Shown here in pieces: positions 48,301 to 60,548 of a stretch of 64,000 nucleotides of DNA; the first letter of the stretch is position 1, and the number at the start of each line of letters is the position of its first letter. The notes below the pieces were generated by a model. It worked only from the letters and a program-made list of their open reading frames with translations. It was not told the origin of the DNA and made no database searches. The position numbers and the translations under genes are program-made. Source of the DNA: Stachybotrys elegans (taxonomy: Eukaryota; Ascomycota; Sordariomycetes; Hypocreales; Stachybotryaceae); the NCBI GenBank assembly GCA_020746835.1, contig JAGPNK010000010.1, positions 248,001 through 312,000 on the forward strand, given 5' to 3'.

Positions 48301-51300
48301 ATTGCGGGCATCCAGCAGGGCTGGGGAGGGCGGACGGTTTGAGACGGTCAACTACAAGACTAGAGCTTATACGACGGACCAAGACGGGATAGTATAGGAT
48401 GGGTGTGCATAGAAGATGAAGTGCCGACCCTGGCTCGATCAAAGGGACCCTGAAATGGCCAGTGGACTGGCGGGCGGCAGTAAGCTCGAGCCAGGAGGTC
48501 GAAACGCCTGGCAACTGATCTGTGCTGGCGCAATTTGCACGCAGATAGCTTCTGGGTCACTTCTCCTCGATTCTTAGCTCCCAAAACGGCAATGGGCGGG
48601 CTGGACTGGCAGGTTACATTGGAGACGCAAAGCCTTAAGGCTGAGGTGCAGGCCGCCAGACGCCTGCCATTGGCTCACCAAGGCGCAGTAAGACGGGACA
48701 GGGATATTTGGCTAATGTACGGGTCGCCGATGGATTGGGATGCTGTGCGATATGAGCCTCAGAAGGCCGGTGAGGCCCTCAGAGTGGCAGCGGCCGAGAG
48801 GAGCACCATCGCATCGCATCGCATCGCACCATCTAGGGGGGGTTCTTTCCACTCTGGCACGGTCCATGTCCATATCGGGGCAGAATGCGCGCCAGGCAGC
48901 TTGGATTTGAGGAGCCGATGGGTTTTATGGTGCTTGGAGCCTATACTAGCGGCAAACTGTGGTCAACATGGGGGAACATATGGAGAACGCCTAACTGATG
49001 CAACAACGCTAGGCATAAAAAAAGAACACGAAATGGGGGGAACCAGTTGTCGAAATATCATCGTCTTCCAATCAAGGGAGCAGGACGACCCCTCCTCTAG
49101 CTGTGCCTTCCGACGTTAGTGAAGCCGTCGTCCAAAGTTAGGAGCACGGTTGGCCGGATTACCCCCGGGGCGTTGCGCAACAGCATGGCAGATCGATCCA
49201 AGGACGATTTCTCGGTGCAATGGCTTGTAAGCAGCCCTGTGGAAGCCACAAGCGAGCCATGGAATCGACACATGGCCTTCTAGAAGTGTCATACATGGCT
49301 ACACCACCGCAAGCCTGCAAGCACGCAGGCACGCAGGCTCCCAGGAGATGAAAGTTGCAACGAGCGGAGTGGGAGCCCATGCATCTCCATTTCCTCCGCC
49401 AATTTCCTCCAAGGATCATACCAGCCATTCAGAGCACAGATGGCGCGGCACAGCCAAAAATAGATGCTGGCCAACCGAGCCGGCCAATCAGAGCACATAC
49501 CAAGAGCCGTGGTGAAGAACCAGAATAGGTAATATACATAAACGGGAGCAGGGAGTCCCCCTGCTCCCAAGCGACGCTGGGCGGGCATGACGGGCATGGC
49601 TGGCAACCCGATGATGTTGGCAGAGAGAGCAAGCCCCCTGACGCCGTGCAGTTGACGTTGACGGCTGGGTCAGGCAACGATGGGTGTTGCCATTTTGGCT
49701 CGTGGTTGACCGACGGCCACAGGAGGAAAGGCAGCACGCATCACGACTTGTCGTCATAGTCGAGTAATGGCGGCCGCGTAGGCACCAGGCTAAGCTTGCT
49801 AAGAAAAGGCTGCCGTCGAACCGGGCCGAAGAGGTGCTACGGCACGCCCTACCGCACAAAAGATGGGGGACGCAAAGACGAGCGAGGCCCGTGTCGTGCG
49901 CACCGAGACAGGCCTGACCAGACCAGCCGGGCGCAGATACAATTAGGTTATGATGCTATACGCTCTGATCTACGGCCGCCCGCCCTCCCAAAGGTAGAGG
50001 CCACGGGAGGCGGAGGCGGAGACGGCGGAAGGGGGTGGAGACAGGATTACCCAAGGCGGGACTCTTTGACGAACTTTTGCCATGGTCAGAAGCCAGAAGT
50101 CCATGCGCTATGTCACTCACGACCAGTGATCAACGGGCTCCAGGTATAGCAAATTCTATGGACCAAGGAAAAGGAGGGTGCTTGTTTTAGTCGGTGCATG
50201 GGCAGGTGGTGTATGTATGTGATGCCCCGGAGGTACGGTTGTCTCCGGAGATTTGGCCATGGAGATAGGGCGGCCGATTCCGGGCCCAGCAAGTTGAAGC
50301 TGGTCGTCGACGACGACAGTGGCAGCGGCGGCAGCGATGGCGGCACAAGTGTAGCGAGAGACAGCCATACAAGACTAACGGAGGTTTCTTGGTGCGGCCG
50401 CCCCCGGAGACTACGACGCTGCTGCGTGGTATAGCTGTGTGGGTTGGCTATGGATAACCGGAATTGAATGAGGATGATAATGGTCACGACGATGTTGTTC
50501 TAGAGACACCCATGGAAGGATGCAAAGGGGTTTACCTTGTTGAGAAAACATACTGGTTCGGGATAAATTGGTTTGGTAGGTACTGCCCTATCACAGGGCT
50601 CTAGGGGGGGTCGTCCCAGGGGCCAACGGGCTTGGTCTTGAGCCTTGTGAAGCTGCTGCGCGCGCGCGCTTGTGTGGGCAGTGAGTTCGAGGGACATGGC
50701 CTAAAACAGAATGGAGACGAGATTGGAGCGGCCGGGTCGGCAACGCTCTGGGGGGGGGGGGTTAGGGTCTGATTTGGAATCCAGTGGGACTCGACGCTGT
50801 CGTCACACAGCCCTACGGCGAGACTAGGGAGAGAGGTAGGGAGCGCTGGTATATTCCTAATCTGGCAGCGTATGTATCTCTCATATGAGGATCCAGGAGA
50901 GATCTACAGTGCTACCGGCGGGCTCAGGGCCGTCATTTACTGCAGCGCACGAGATGACACGAGACAAGACGACCCGCAAAACGAACTGTGCTACGCAAGC
51001 GCGTGGAGAAATGCGCGATCCTTTGTGTCGTAGATTGTTTGGACGGTTCGATACTGTAGGCTATTATAACGTTACCAGCAGCAGCCGTAGATTGCCGTCA
51101 AAAGCGCCAAACTTGGCAGCGGCCGTAGGGCAGACAAGGCAGGGGCCGGGTCCTCCGACAGGCAGAGGTGGGACGTTGGACGTGGGACGAAGGACATGGA
51201 GAGTTTGTTTCTCGATTACTGAGAAGGCCGACTCGGCCATGCCCTCATCGAGGCTGGCCCTGGGGCGCTACTGTTATTAGCTGCACCGTGTTGGTTGGCC

Positions 51301-52582
51301 TACTCTTTTGGCATGGACGCGAAAAGGCGGGGAGGGCTTGCACGTTGGATGGATGGTGGAGGGGGAGAGGGAGGCTTGGGTGGTGAAGGGAAGGGCAGAG
51401 AGAGGCTAATTCTGGGCAAATTTAGCACACAATGGAGCCTAGGCGGTAGCGCACTGTGGATGGATGTGGATGTGCATGTTTTGGCGGCTCAAAGAGGTGG
51501 CAGCTGGGCTTTGTCCGAGTTATGCAACTTGCACAACTAGCGTGCAGAGAGGCGGACTGGCAGGCATCCAGCAAGAGCTCGGGCGAGGAGGGGGGAGATG
51601 GAAAGAGGGTGGGTACGTACCTGCCATGCAGCAGCGCAGTAAAAAGCATGTATACGGTCGAGGAGGACTCGCACACAGAGCCGAGAGAAGAGAGAGAGAA
51701 AAGTGTGTGTGTGTGTGTGTGTGCGTGTGCGTGTGTGATGCGTATGCGTCTTCACCCCCTCACCACCACCACGACGTTCTTCTTCTGTACGGTGCTCGCA
51801 CATGCTGGCGCACCCCCCTCCACCCTAGTCCTTTTGCATTTCCCGCCATTTTGCATACACCCTCCATCCATGTTTCCATGGGGTCCTAAGCCCAGTCTCC
51901 ACCACGCACACCCTTTCCCTTCCGCTGGGGAGCATCCTGCAGCCCTGGCGCTCTTGGGCAACGTGCGATCGTCCAGGCCTGGTAGAAGCGATGCCATGCC
52001 ATGCGGGATCCTCTATTTCCGTCCGCAGCACAGCACCAAGGACCGACCTGCTTGCCTGCGGACGTACGGCCCACCCCCCCTCCAACAACTGATGGATGCT
52101 CGCACCTCGCACCGCACACCTCAGTCTCGTTTCCCTCTCTCCCTCTCTCTCTCTCTCCAGCCCTGTTGGAGCCGCTAGAGAAGGGGGGGAGGTGTGTGTG
52201 GACGGGCGTGGGAAAATGGCGGGCGACCAGGATGGGGTCGTCCATGGGATGCCATGGGACGGATACATGTGTAGACGCCTCTCATTCTTTGCTGGCTTGA
52301 GGATATTTAATGTATGGCTTCCTCCCACATCTCGAGCATCACATTTCACTGCCTCTCTCTACCACCTCAGATCAAGATATCAGCTCAGCGCAGTTTTGGA
52401 TCTTGCATTGTCTGCAATATCATCTCATCTCATCTCATCTGACAGACCAACACCACATCGTCATCACTTACTCTTGCCTCTGCCTCTATTACTTCCACTG
52501 CTGCCATCAGCTATCCATCATCTCACCTTTATACCACTCTGCCACTTCCATCCCAACAGCTTCGAGCTGCTCCATAGTCACA
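39348..52582. other. 13-kb gene-poor stretch upstream of the bZIP gene
   Basis: No convincing gene on either strand. Open frames reach 288 codons (41140-42006, minus strand) and 194 codons (48535-49119, plus strand), but lack domains and splice-joined partners, and the second starts at a non-ATG codon. Visible repeats: a TTTG/TTTC tetranucleotide tract (about 40231-40263), alternating GC (about 40387-40398), poly-C (about 40431-40446), poly-G of 17 (41255-41271), CTCCGTCTC-type units (about 41626-41658), GCATC units (about 48809-48826), poly-G of 12 (50750-50761) and a GT tract (about 51703-51737). Near the bZIP gene lie CATCT repeats (about 52420-52440). No transposon ends were recognised. 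Confidence 0.5.
51703..51737 (+). repeat. GT/GTGC microsatellite
   Basis: About 35 bp of alternating GT with GC interruptions, a Z-DNA-prone tract about 0.85 kb upstream of the bZIP start codon. Confidence 0.7.
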
Positions 52583-53583
52583 ATGTCCATGTTCACCATG
52601 TCTCAACACCAATACACATACGCTCCCGCGCCTCCTCCTCCCAGACAGTACTCTGGCCAGGGAACCAGCAGCGCCTTCTCCAGCTCCGCCAACCCCGACG
52701 AGGACTGGACCAAGATCTCCGACCTCGCCGAGCGCCGCAGGATACAGAACCGCATTGCCCAGCGCAACTACCGTACGTCCTCGAGCACATACACACACAC
52801 GCTCGCACTTGCATGTCTAACACTCCCTCCCAGGCAAGAAGCTCAAGCGCCGCCTCGAGGATCTCGAGCGCCGCGCCGGGTCTTCGGACGAGGCCGACAA
52901 CGAGAGGCAGAGCAGCGCAAGCACCTCGAGCTCCAACGCCGCCACCCGAACCACTCCTCCTCCCAAGAACAACAAGCGCGCCTCGTCGACCAAGAAGACG
53001 GCTCAGCAGACTCCTCCCGTCAAGCCCATGCCCACCCACGGCCAGTTCACTCCCCCGATGGAGTCTCACGATGAGTTTGTCTTCTCCGCACCCTATGACG
53101 ACCGCGAGCGATCCCACACGCCGCCCATCTTCACATACCCTTCGTACCCGGCCCCGGATGACATGATGGTGCCGCCTTACGGCTCTGGTGCTGCCTACCC
53201 GGCCATGACGACGGCCGACGCCTACCCAACCTACCTGGCCGCCACCACCGTGCCCGTGACCTTGCCGTCCATGGAGCACTTCAGCGACGCCGTCAAGCGG
53301 GAGCCCTACCCCAGCGAGGAGCCCATGAACCCTTACATGAACTACAACTTCGTCCCGGCTGTCAATGTCCCCGTGTCCAGCCCCTACGACCAGTCCAACC
53401 CCCACGTGAGTTACGCGAGACATACCCCCTCTCGCGACGCTCGTTACTGATGCCCGGCAGACCCCTCCACTGCTGCCCTCCTACGACCACTCGGCCACCT
53501 GCTCTGAGGCCGGCTATGAGTACCCCACCACGCCGCTCTCCATGCCTGGTTCGCCGGGCATGATCCAGCAGCAGCACTACTGA
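52583..53583 (+). CDS. bZIP transcription factor, Yap/AP-1-like basic region
   Basis: Exons 52583-52772, 52834-53405 and 53461-53583 (introns 61 and 55 nt); 294 residues. The basic region spans the first intron: 'DLAERRRIQNRIAQRNYR' then 'KKLKRRLEDLERRA' (about 47-78). The signature NRIAQRNYR has the Gln of fungal Yap-type factors but Tyr in place of their usual Phe; the zipper is short. It is probably a nuclear DNA-binding regulator. The remaining protein is Pro/Ser/Tyr-rich with Thr/Pro-Pro motifs ('FTPPMES', 'SHTPPIF') and a C-terminal 'TTPLSMPGSPGMI', possible phosphorylation or activation segments. This short bZIP type is widespread in filamentous fungi; I cannot assign a specific ortholog or target. 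The upstream gene-free 13 kb may include its regulatory region. The second ATG, two codons on, would hardly change the product. Confidence 0.9.
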
Positions 53584-56500
53584 GGAGGCAACAAGCACTT
53601 GAACCTTTCTACAAACATCATGACCTTTTTATAATGCCCTATATTCTTTTTTGGTCCAACCCCACTCAACACTCTTGTCATCCTCACAATTGATTCACTC
53701 ATGTCATGACCTTGGAGAGAGGGGGGGGGGGGGGACACGAACACGGAACGACCCAAAACACAGGGCAAGCAAGGGAACTTGGGCAACACGGGACTGGGAG
53801 CCATGGCGCAACGAGGCTGGGAGTTTTTTTCTTCTTTTCTTTTCCTCTTCAATTTTGGCGGCGAAGGGCATAGCATGGCGAAGCTGCTGGGTCTTTCCCA
53901 TGAACTGTTTCTTCTTTCTTTCTTCTTTTCTTTTTGCTGCTTTCTGGGCAATGACTTTTCTGGATATCCCATGATGATGAACAATATTGGAGCGGGGAAG
54001 AACAAGGTCCCCAATGGACAGCTACACACATGGTGTCCCTACAGAGGGACCCTGGAACTGCTCAAACAGTTTGATTTAGAAATGAGAAAGAACTTTTGAC
54101 AATCTAAGCTAAAAGCTACTTGGTTCCGCGCGTCCTTGAATGTGTGTGTGTAAGTGGAGAAGGCACACGCGGCTGGCACATAAGTACTGCTATGTGTATG
54201 CTCGCTCGTATGTAACATGTGCATGTAGGCGGAGGGACAGGGTCATGCGGCGGGCCAGCAGGCTCGCACTCCTTAGCTACCAGACAAGTCCGAGGGCTGA
54301 ACGAAAGGCGGCCGAGGATGGGTCCTTCGGCGACGTTCGGTCACCGTCGTAGCCGTGGCTGGCTGGCTGGCTGGGCGCGAGGGAGGGGGGATTCAGGAAG
54401 GCTACGTAAGGTAGGACAGGGGAGGGGGGCCCTAGACAAGCGATAAAAGGTGGTTCGCCCGTTTGTGTGCCAGCGTGCGGCTCCAGATGGGGGCGATGAA
54501 TTTCGATTCGATGGATGCGCAGCGCAAGCACAGGTTGGCGTACCCAGTGGGAGTGCCAAAGTGGATAGGCAATTAATTATTGCGCTGTGAGCCAAAAGCA
54601 TGGGCAAGGCAAAGCGTGCCCGAGGCCCAAGACCCAATACCCAAGCCCCAGGTGGGCAGGATGTCTAGAGAGGGTGGTGGTGGTGGTGGTGTTAAGACGA
54701 TCACGGGGACAGTTTGCATGCACCTCATCCGCCCGAAGGCCTGCGGCTACGGGGTCGTCAAGGGAATTGATTGTCTTGTCTGCCTCCCGTCTCTTTTCGG
54801 TGTGCTGCTATCAGCGTGGACTAGACTGAACCAGGACAGTGCACTGCTGGGCGAGAGTGATCGACGGGAAGGAGCGTTGGTTGGCTGCCTTGCGATAAGT
54901 AGAGCCAGAATGTATTCCCGATTAGGTAAGTGCAGTGGGAAGCAGTTGGGAAGTGGGAAGTGTGTGCGCATTCCTGGGAGGGGGTGTGTTTCCCGGAGCT
55001 CAGGCCGTCCGTGGAGTGCAGCGCTGGCGATCAACAACCTTGGCTGTTGGTGATGAGAAACAGTGTAGGAGATTGCCCTCTCGTCGACCCGGACGTTGGC
55101 TGCCCATTGAATGCGGAGTAGCCGGGCGTGCATCCTGGATACTAGGCGAGGACAGGGCGCGGCGGCATGGGCGCGTGATACGGCAGCCAGCATGCGATGC
55201 GGGCATTCGTTGTCGAACATGGAGTTTAGGACAGCCGGGGCAGGCTGGGCAGACAAGGACAGGCAGAGACATTTGGGGGCCGGAAGTTGGTGCGACGTGA
55301 GTACCTGCCCCCCCGATGATGCGCACACGCATCACACAGGACGAGACATGCATACGTTAGTTTGTATTGCGCGCACGCACTTCCCTGGACGGCGAGGAGG
55401 AGAGAGAACAACGAGGCTGCCACGCTAACGTTGGAGCTTGTGTGGGTTTTGTTGCTGCTGATCTGCGACATGCCTCCTCGTCTCCCTTCGCTGCCCCTTC
55501 TCTACCGGCATCTCTGGATTGGGTTTTCCCCACCCCTGGCTATTGGATCTAGGACTCGCGTGCTCTGATTGGCCGTGACCCGAGATCAGAGTGTGCATCA
55601 GCGTATCTTTGTGAAATGGGGGCCCTGGATAAATATAGAAGGGGTAATGGGCTGAACTCGGGGCGGGTCACACCAAAGCCAAAGGAGACACACCATCGTC
55701 GTCAAGATACATTGTATGTAGTATGGGGAGATTTGGCAGGGCATTCCTTGCGATGCTGCGGAGCCCTTCCTTTACGGACCTCCCATTTGGTAAAAGTAGG
55801 AAAAGACAAAAAAGAAATTCTTGTGGTCGCTGCAGGCTGAGCGACTTGTGCAGAGCCTGGCCTGCGTGCATAAATTTGGAAACGAAACCACTAATGCTAT
55901 GCAAGGCTGGCGGCAACGATGCGGGGTTGATTGGCTCGTTTAGAGGGCGCTGGGCGCAAGTTGGAATTTTGCACGGAGAGACATCAATAGGTCAGTGCAA
56001 GACAAGACAAGACTTACAAGCCACGACATGAGCCCGCAGCGTCATCCAAAGTCGGTTACCTTTTTTTTCCCTTCCTTTTTTCTCAGCGGCTTGGGATCCC
56101 ATGTCCCGGGTGTAGATACGAGCGATCCGCCCCCTATCCGCGAGAGCCGGTACAGACATACCATGGGCGAGTATCAGATTTCAATCTCTCTCTATCCTTG
56201 ATTCCTGGAGTACCTTCGTCCTCAGATCATACAAAGTTCCGTCATATGACCTGCCCAGCCAGCCACTGAGGCCGCAGGCTAGTCCCCAACGGGGATAAAC
56301 GCACGCCAGCAGCTCTTTGCAGCCGAACCTGCTCGGCAGTATGGGCAAGCAAGTATCCATTCCAGGTTGTCAACGTTGGGCTCCCTTTTAGTGTCTGTGG
56401 GCAGGAAGGAAGGCGAAACAAGAACGAGCCGCCTTTCCTAAACAGTCGCGTTGGCGCGCCGGCTGGCCGGTTCCCCACACCAAAAGAAAATGGAAGAAAG

Positions 56501-57240
56501 AGCCCAGCTGCACAGCACCTCCTGAGGGAGTATGTGCAGCAGAGCCCCAGTGGTAGCCTGTAGCCTTCTGGTTCTCGCCCAGCTAGCCAAACGTACCTAA
56601 GTGCAATTACGCTCTCCAAGGCATGGATGCGAATCCTGATAGTAGACCTCTCAAAAATTCACCTCACAATTGAATTCGCACACACCCACCATCACCACCA
56701 CCACCACCACCACCACCACCAACAAGAAACCCGCCCAATCCTCGCGGTCCGCAGCCGGCGACGCCCCGACTTCCCCATCCCTTTGACCCCCTTTGACCCT
56801 GGGCGGCACGGAACGCAGACCTAGCTCTTACCGCAGGGCACACTACGTATGTACACTTGGTGAGGCTTCCCCTGCAGTGAGTCAAATCGAGTGGTTCATC
56901 GACTCCATTAACTCACCAACTCCGTTTTGCGCGCGCGTTGCCGAAACACCCTCCTTCCTTCGTTCCTTCCCTTGCCCTGCCCTGCCTTCCCTGGAATGCC
57001 AACTCCCCCTTGGCCCCATTGAACTCCCATGGAAGCTTCCAATTGCACAAACTCTGCACAGGCCATCCCATCTTGCCACTTGACTTCTAGTCCTCTCACC
57101 CGCATCGAACCATCTGGCTCAGCATCCTGAGGGGCATCCCACTCTGTACCTGCATGACGACCCTCCTGTCGCCCCTGGCTAGACTTCGCCGACTAACGCC
57201 CACACAGTTTGCTCACATAGTCCTCGCTCAGCATAGCACC
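53584..57240. other. Gene-poor region between the bZIP and CIA30-type genes
   Basis: About 3.7 kb. The first 0.5 kb should be the bZIP 3' region and holds poly-G of 14 (53721-53734). There is a CAC trinucleotide tract (about 56693-56721). Open frames up to 193 codons (54747-55328, minus strand) show no motif. No gene is supported. Confidence 0.5.
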
Positions 57241-58480
57241 ATGCCGGACCACTATCTCTTCTATCTCTACGGCGGCGACCAGTAAGTCATGTGCATACAT
57301 CCATCCACACTCTCGCTCACGCACTCCCCCCCCCCCCATGTTCCCACCCCTAGAGACACCGTAGCACTGCCTCTTGTCCCCTTCTCCAAGATCCCTCCGT
57401 GACTCTGCGCTTCGACCTGTGCCGCTGACGCAACGTCATTTCCATCGTGTAGACCCTGGAGCTCCGAAGTATGGGAGACGTCAGACGACCGTGTGCGAGG
57501 AGGCTCAAGCCAGTCCTACCTCAGGGTCGTCAACCCGGAGCGTGCACGCTTCACCGGCCATCTTGATACCAAGACCCTGGGCGGTGCAGGCTTCGCCTCT
57601 CAGCACAGCAGAGGCGTCCTCGACCTGGATCTGTCCGACTATGACGGCATTCTTGTGTCTGTCGTCGACGCCGACGACAAACGCTACGCCATTACCCTCA
57701 AGGACCAGCTGCCCCGTGGCCGTCGTCCAGATGGCCGTGAGAAGGCGGCCGTGAGCTGGGAGGCCGACTTTACGGCCAAGCATGCCGACGGCGACATGAC
57801 CGGTGCGCCGGTGCAAATCTTCCTCCCGTGGAGCGCCTTCAAGCCCACCTACCGTGGCCGAGACAAGGGCAACGTCAAGCCCCTGGACCTGACAAGCATC
57901 AAACGAGTCGGCCTGATGATGCGAAGGTGAGTTGCACACCATCCTACTGCCCATCATTTCGCCTCGCAAACTTTATCCTTATGAATTTATCCTCATGAAT
58001 TTGAAACACACCGCGAGTGCCTTGGGAATTGGCCCGCGCTCAGCCTCGCCAAGGCTGCCACCCAGACCTTCCTATCCTTTCCAACATAGCCACCGATTGG
58101 CTGGGTCGGAATGGGATCTGCATGGATGCCAGTGCTCATCAGATAGAGGGTCGCATCGAGGGGGGGTTTAAAAATCCTTCTGTCATCCTTCCTGTGACAA
58201 GTTTCACGTTGCTAACGGGTTGGCCAACCAATTTCTCGGTTATAGCTTCTTTGGGCAACAAGATGGAGATTTTTCCATCGATATCCACGCCGTCGCAGCG
58301 CGGCGGCCCATGCCGGATCCTGCGGCAGTGCAGCAGCCTACCACAAGGTCCGTCGGCAGTCCCCAGGACGAGGAGGAGGATGAAGAAGAGGAGGACGAGG
58401 ATGTGAAGAAGAACCCCGTAACGCCTCCGCAGAGCCGGGGATCAACGTGGTGGAGGAAGCTGCTATGCGGACTGGTCTAG
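57241..58480 (+). CDS. CIA30-domain protein (complex I intermediate-associated protein 30 family)
   Basis: Exons 57241-57281, 57453-57926 and 58246-58480 (introns 171 and 319 nt); 249 residues. CIA30/NDUFAF1 is a chaperone of mitochondrial complex I assembly. The protein begins directly with the domain: 'YLFYLYGGDQPWSSEVWE', 'TSDDRVRGGSSQSYLRVV', 'FTGHLDTKTLGGAGFASQ', 'VEWEADF'-like 'AVSWEADF', 'IFLPWSAFKPTYRGR', 'IKRVGLMMRSFFGQQDGDFS'. No mitochondrial presequence is evident, so it may be a cytosolic relative and not the assembly factor itself; fungi carry more than one CIA30-domain protein. A strongly acidic Glu/Asp tract (about 207-223) precedes a basic/hydrophobic end 'STWWRKLLCGLV'. Intron 2 is far longer than other introns in the window. 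The splice joins restore family sequence on both sides. Confidence 0.87.
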
Positions 58481-59332
58481 GTCGAGAACAGCCCGGCATG
58501 GCATACCAATCTGAATACACGTGCGATAGTGGATGCACCGTCGATCTCGTCTCTTCTCTAGGCTCACCCCAGCCGATCAATCGCTGCACATACCAACTCA
58601 AATGTCTGCGACGTTGCATCATCCCAAGCGTAGGTGTGTCTTTCACGTCCTGCCTGGTGTTCTGCCTTGTCGCATGCATCGGAGAGTGCCCACCCTCGGT
58701 GCCGTCCCGGTCCCGAGACACCCCGCACTTCGGTACGTAAATCGGCGCCGTGGCTTGCTGTTGTTGGGCGGCTACTAAAGTTGCCCCTCCTCAGCTGAAG
58801 CGCTTCATTATGGAATCCTTCTTCGGTGGGCATCTTGATTCGGCAATCTAATCGGGCCTGGTTGGAAGTCTCCGAGCCTTGCCCCTCTGCGGACAAAAGG
58901 ATAAGGCCGGTGTGTGAAAGACGCCTCCTCAAAGGGATCCTGATGTTCACTAGCTCTGAAACCCGTTGTCACTCGGACGTCTACCAATATACATGCCGGG
59001 AGAAGGGCAGATGCTAGGGAGGCGAAGAGGGCCGGTTTTCTTTTTCGTTTTGGGGGGACTTTTTGTTCATCCTCCCGTCCACGTCGACACCACACTACCT
59101 GGTGTCGCCGTAACGTTGGGGCTACTTGCCAAGTTGCACGTTTCGCCGCTAACCGCCGGAGACATTCTACAAAATACGTGCATGTCCCGAGGCAGCGGTT
59201 ACGTGCTCGCATGGGTCCGGACGAGTTGTGGGAATTTCACATTGATTTCCAAGCCTATCTGACCGCTAATGTTGGTCCCGTCACCCGTTTGACGCGGACA
59301 TGCCTAAGGATATACACGCCCCCCTCCCGCAC
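58481..59332. other. Convergent 3' intergenic region
   Basis: About 850 bp between the ends of the CIA30-domain gene and the FBPase gene. Nothing further is recognised. Confidence 0.55.
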
Positions 59333-60548
59333 TTACTGATGGAACTTCTTGACCTTTTCAATCTCGTCGTAGCTTCCCATGAAGATGCCGGACCGGTCGT
59401 GGATGTGCTCGGGGGCCACGTCCAGCATTCTGCGCATCTTGCTGTCGACAGCCTGGCCGCCAGCTGCACCAAGGTATGTCAGTCACAGTGTCATGTAGGG
59501 GGTTCAAGAGGCTGATAATACTGACCATTCTCAAAGACCATAGCCATGGGGGCGCACTCGTATAGGATACGCAGCTTGCCCTTGGGGCTCTTCTTGTCGG
59601 CCGGGTAGGCAAAGATGCCGCCGTAGAGCAGGGTACGGTAGGCGTCAGCGACCATGCTTCCGATGTATCGGGCGCTATAGGGCTTGCCGTTTTCCTGGGG
59701 CTGCTTGAGGGAGTTGAAGTAGTTGATGGTGCTCTCCTCCCAGTAAAGGGAGTTGCCCTCGTTGACGGAGTAGATGGCGCGGGAGCGGGGCAAGCGCATG
59801 TCCGGGTGGGTGAGGATGAACTCGCCGATGCCGTTGTCGAGGGTGAAGCCGTTGACGGAGCCGCCCTTCATGGTGATGACGAGCTGGGCGGAGGCGCCGT
59901 ACATGGTGAAGCCGGCGGCGATGAGCTCGGTGCCGGGCTTGAGGATGTCCTCGCGGGTGCCGGTGGAGTCATCGCTGAGGCGGTGGACGGCGAAGATGGT
60001 GCCGACAGAGACACCGGCGTCGAGGTTGGAGGAGCCGTCGATGGGGTCGCAGGCGACGGCGTAGCGGGCGCCCGTGGCGCTCTTGAAGTAGATGACGTCC
60101 TCCTCCTCCTCGGAGACTAGGAGGGCGCACTTGCCCGAGGAGCGCATGGCCTCGATGAAGAGGTCATTGGAGATGACGTCGAGCTTCTTCTGCTCGTCAC
60201 CGGTGATGTTGGAGGAGCCGGCGAGGCCGGTCAGGTTGACGAGGGTGGCGCGGCGGATGTAGTAGGCGATGGACTTGAAGGAGAACTGGAGGGCATGGCA
60301 GAGGAGGCTTGCAAGGGGTCAGCAAGAGGCATGGACAATGGTGGAGGAGAGGGTGGTGATGATGACGGTGATGATAATGATAATGGAGATGCGGGGGAGG
60401 GGTAGTTAGGTTGGAGATGGTTGACATACGTAAAGTCACCAGTAGCTTCCCTGTGCTGCGTCTGCCCCTCGGTAAGGAAGCGGGTGAGGGTGACGATGTG
60501 AGTGTTGACCTTTTCGGTCTCGGGCATGCCGTTTTCCGTGGTGGCCAT
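59333..60548 (-). CDS. fbp1: Fructose-1,6-bisphosphatase
   Basis: Exons 60548-60430, 60307-59526 and 59463-59333 (introns 122 and 62 nt); 343 residues, normal for the family. The enzyme hydrolyses fructose 1,6-bisphosphate to fructose 6-phosphate in gluconeogenesis; it is a cytosolic Mg-dependent tetramer. Key features: 'HIVTLTRFLTEGQ' near the N-terminus, 'SFKSIAYYIRRATL' and 'NLTGLAGSSNITGDEQKKLD', the acidic loop 'LVSEEEEDVIY' (metal Glu), 'VACDPIDGSSNLDAGVSVGT' (metal Asp residues and substrate loop), 'YSARYIGSMVADAYRTLLYG' and 'FAYPADKKSPKGKLRILYEC'; the C-terminus 'VKKFHQ' follows a substrate-proximal 'GQAVDSKMRRMLDVAPEHIH'. The donor of intron 2 is GTCAGT and the exon joins give unbroken family sequence. 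Carbon-source regulation is expected from the family, but no site was verified here. Confidence 0.96.

Noticed and set aside
48535..49119. 194-codon plus-strand frame
   Set aside because: Starts at a TTG codon and shows no recognisable features; may be chance.
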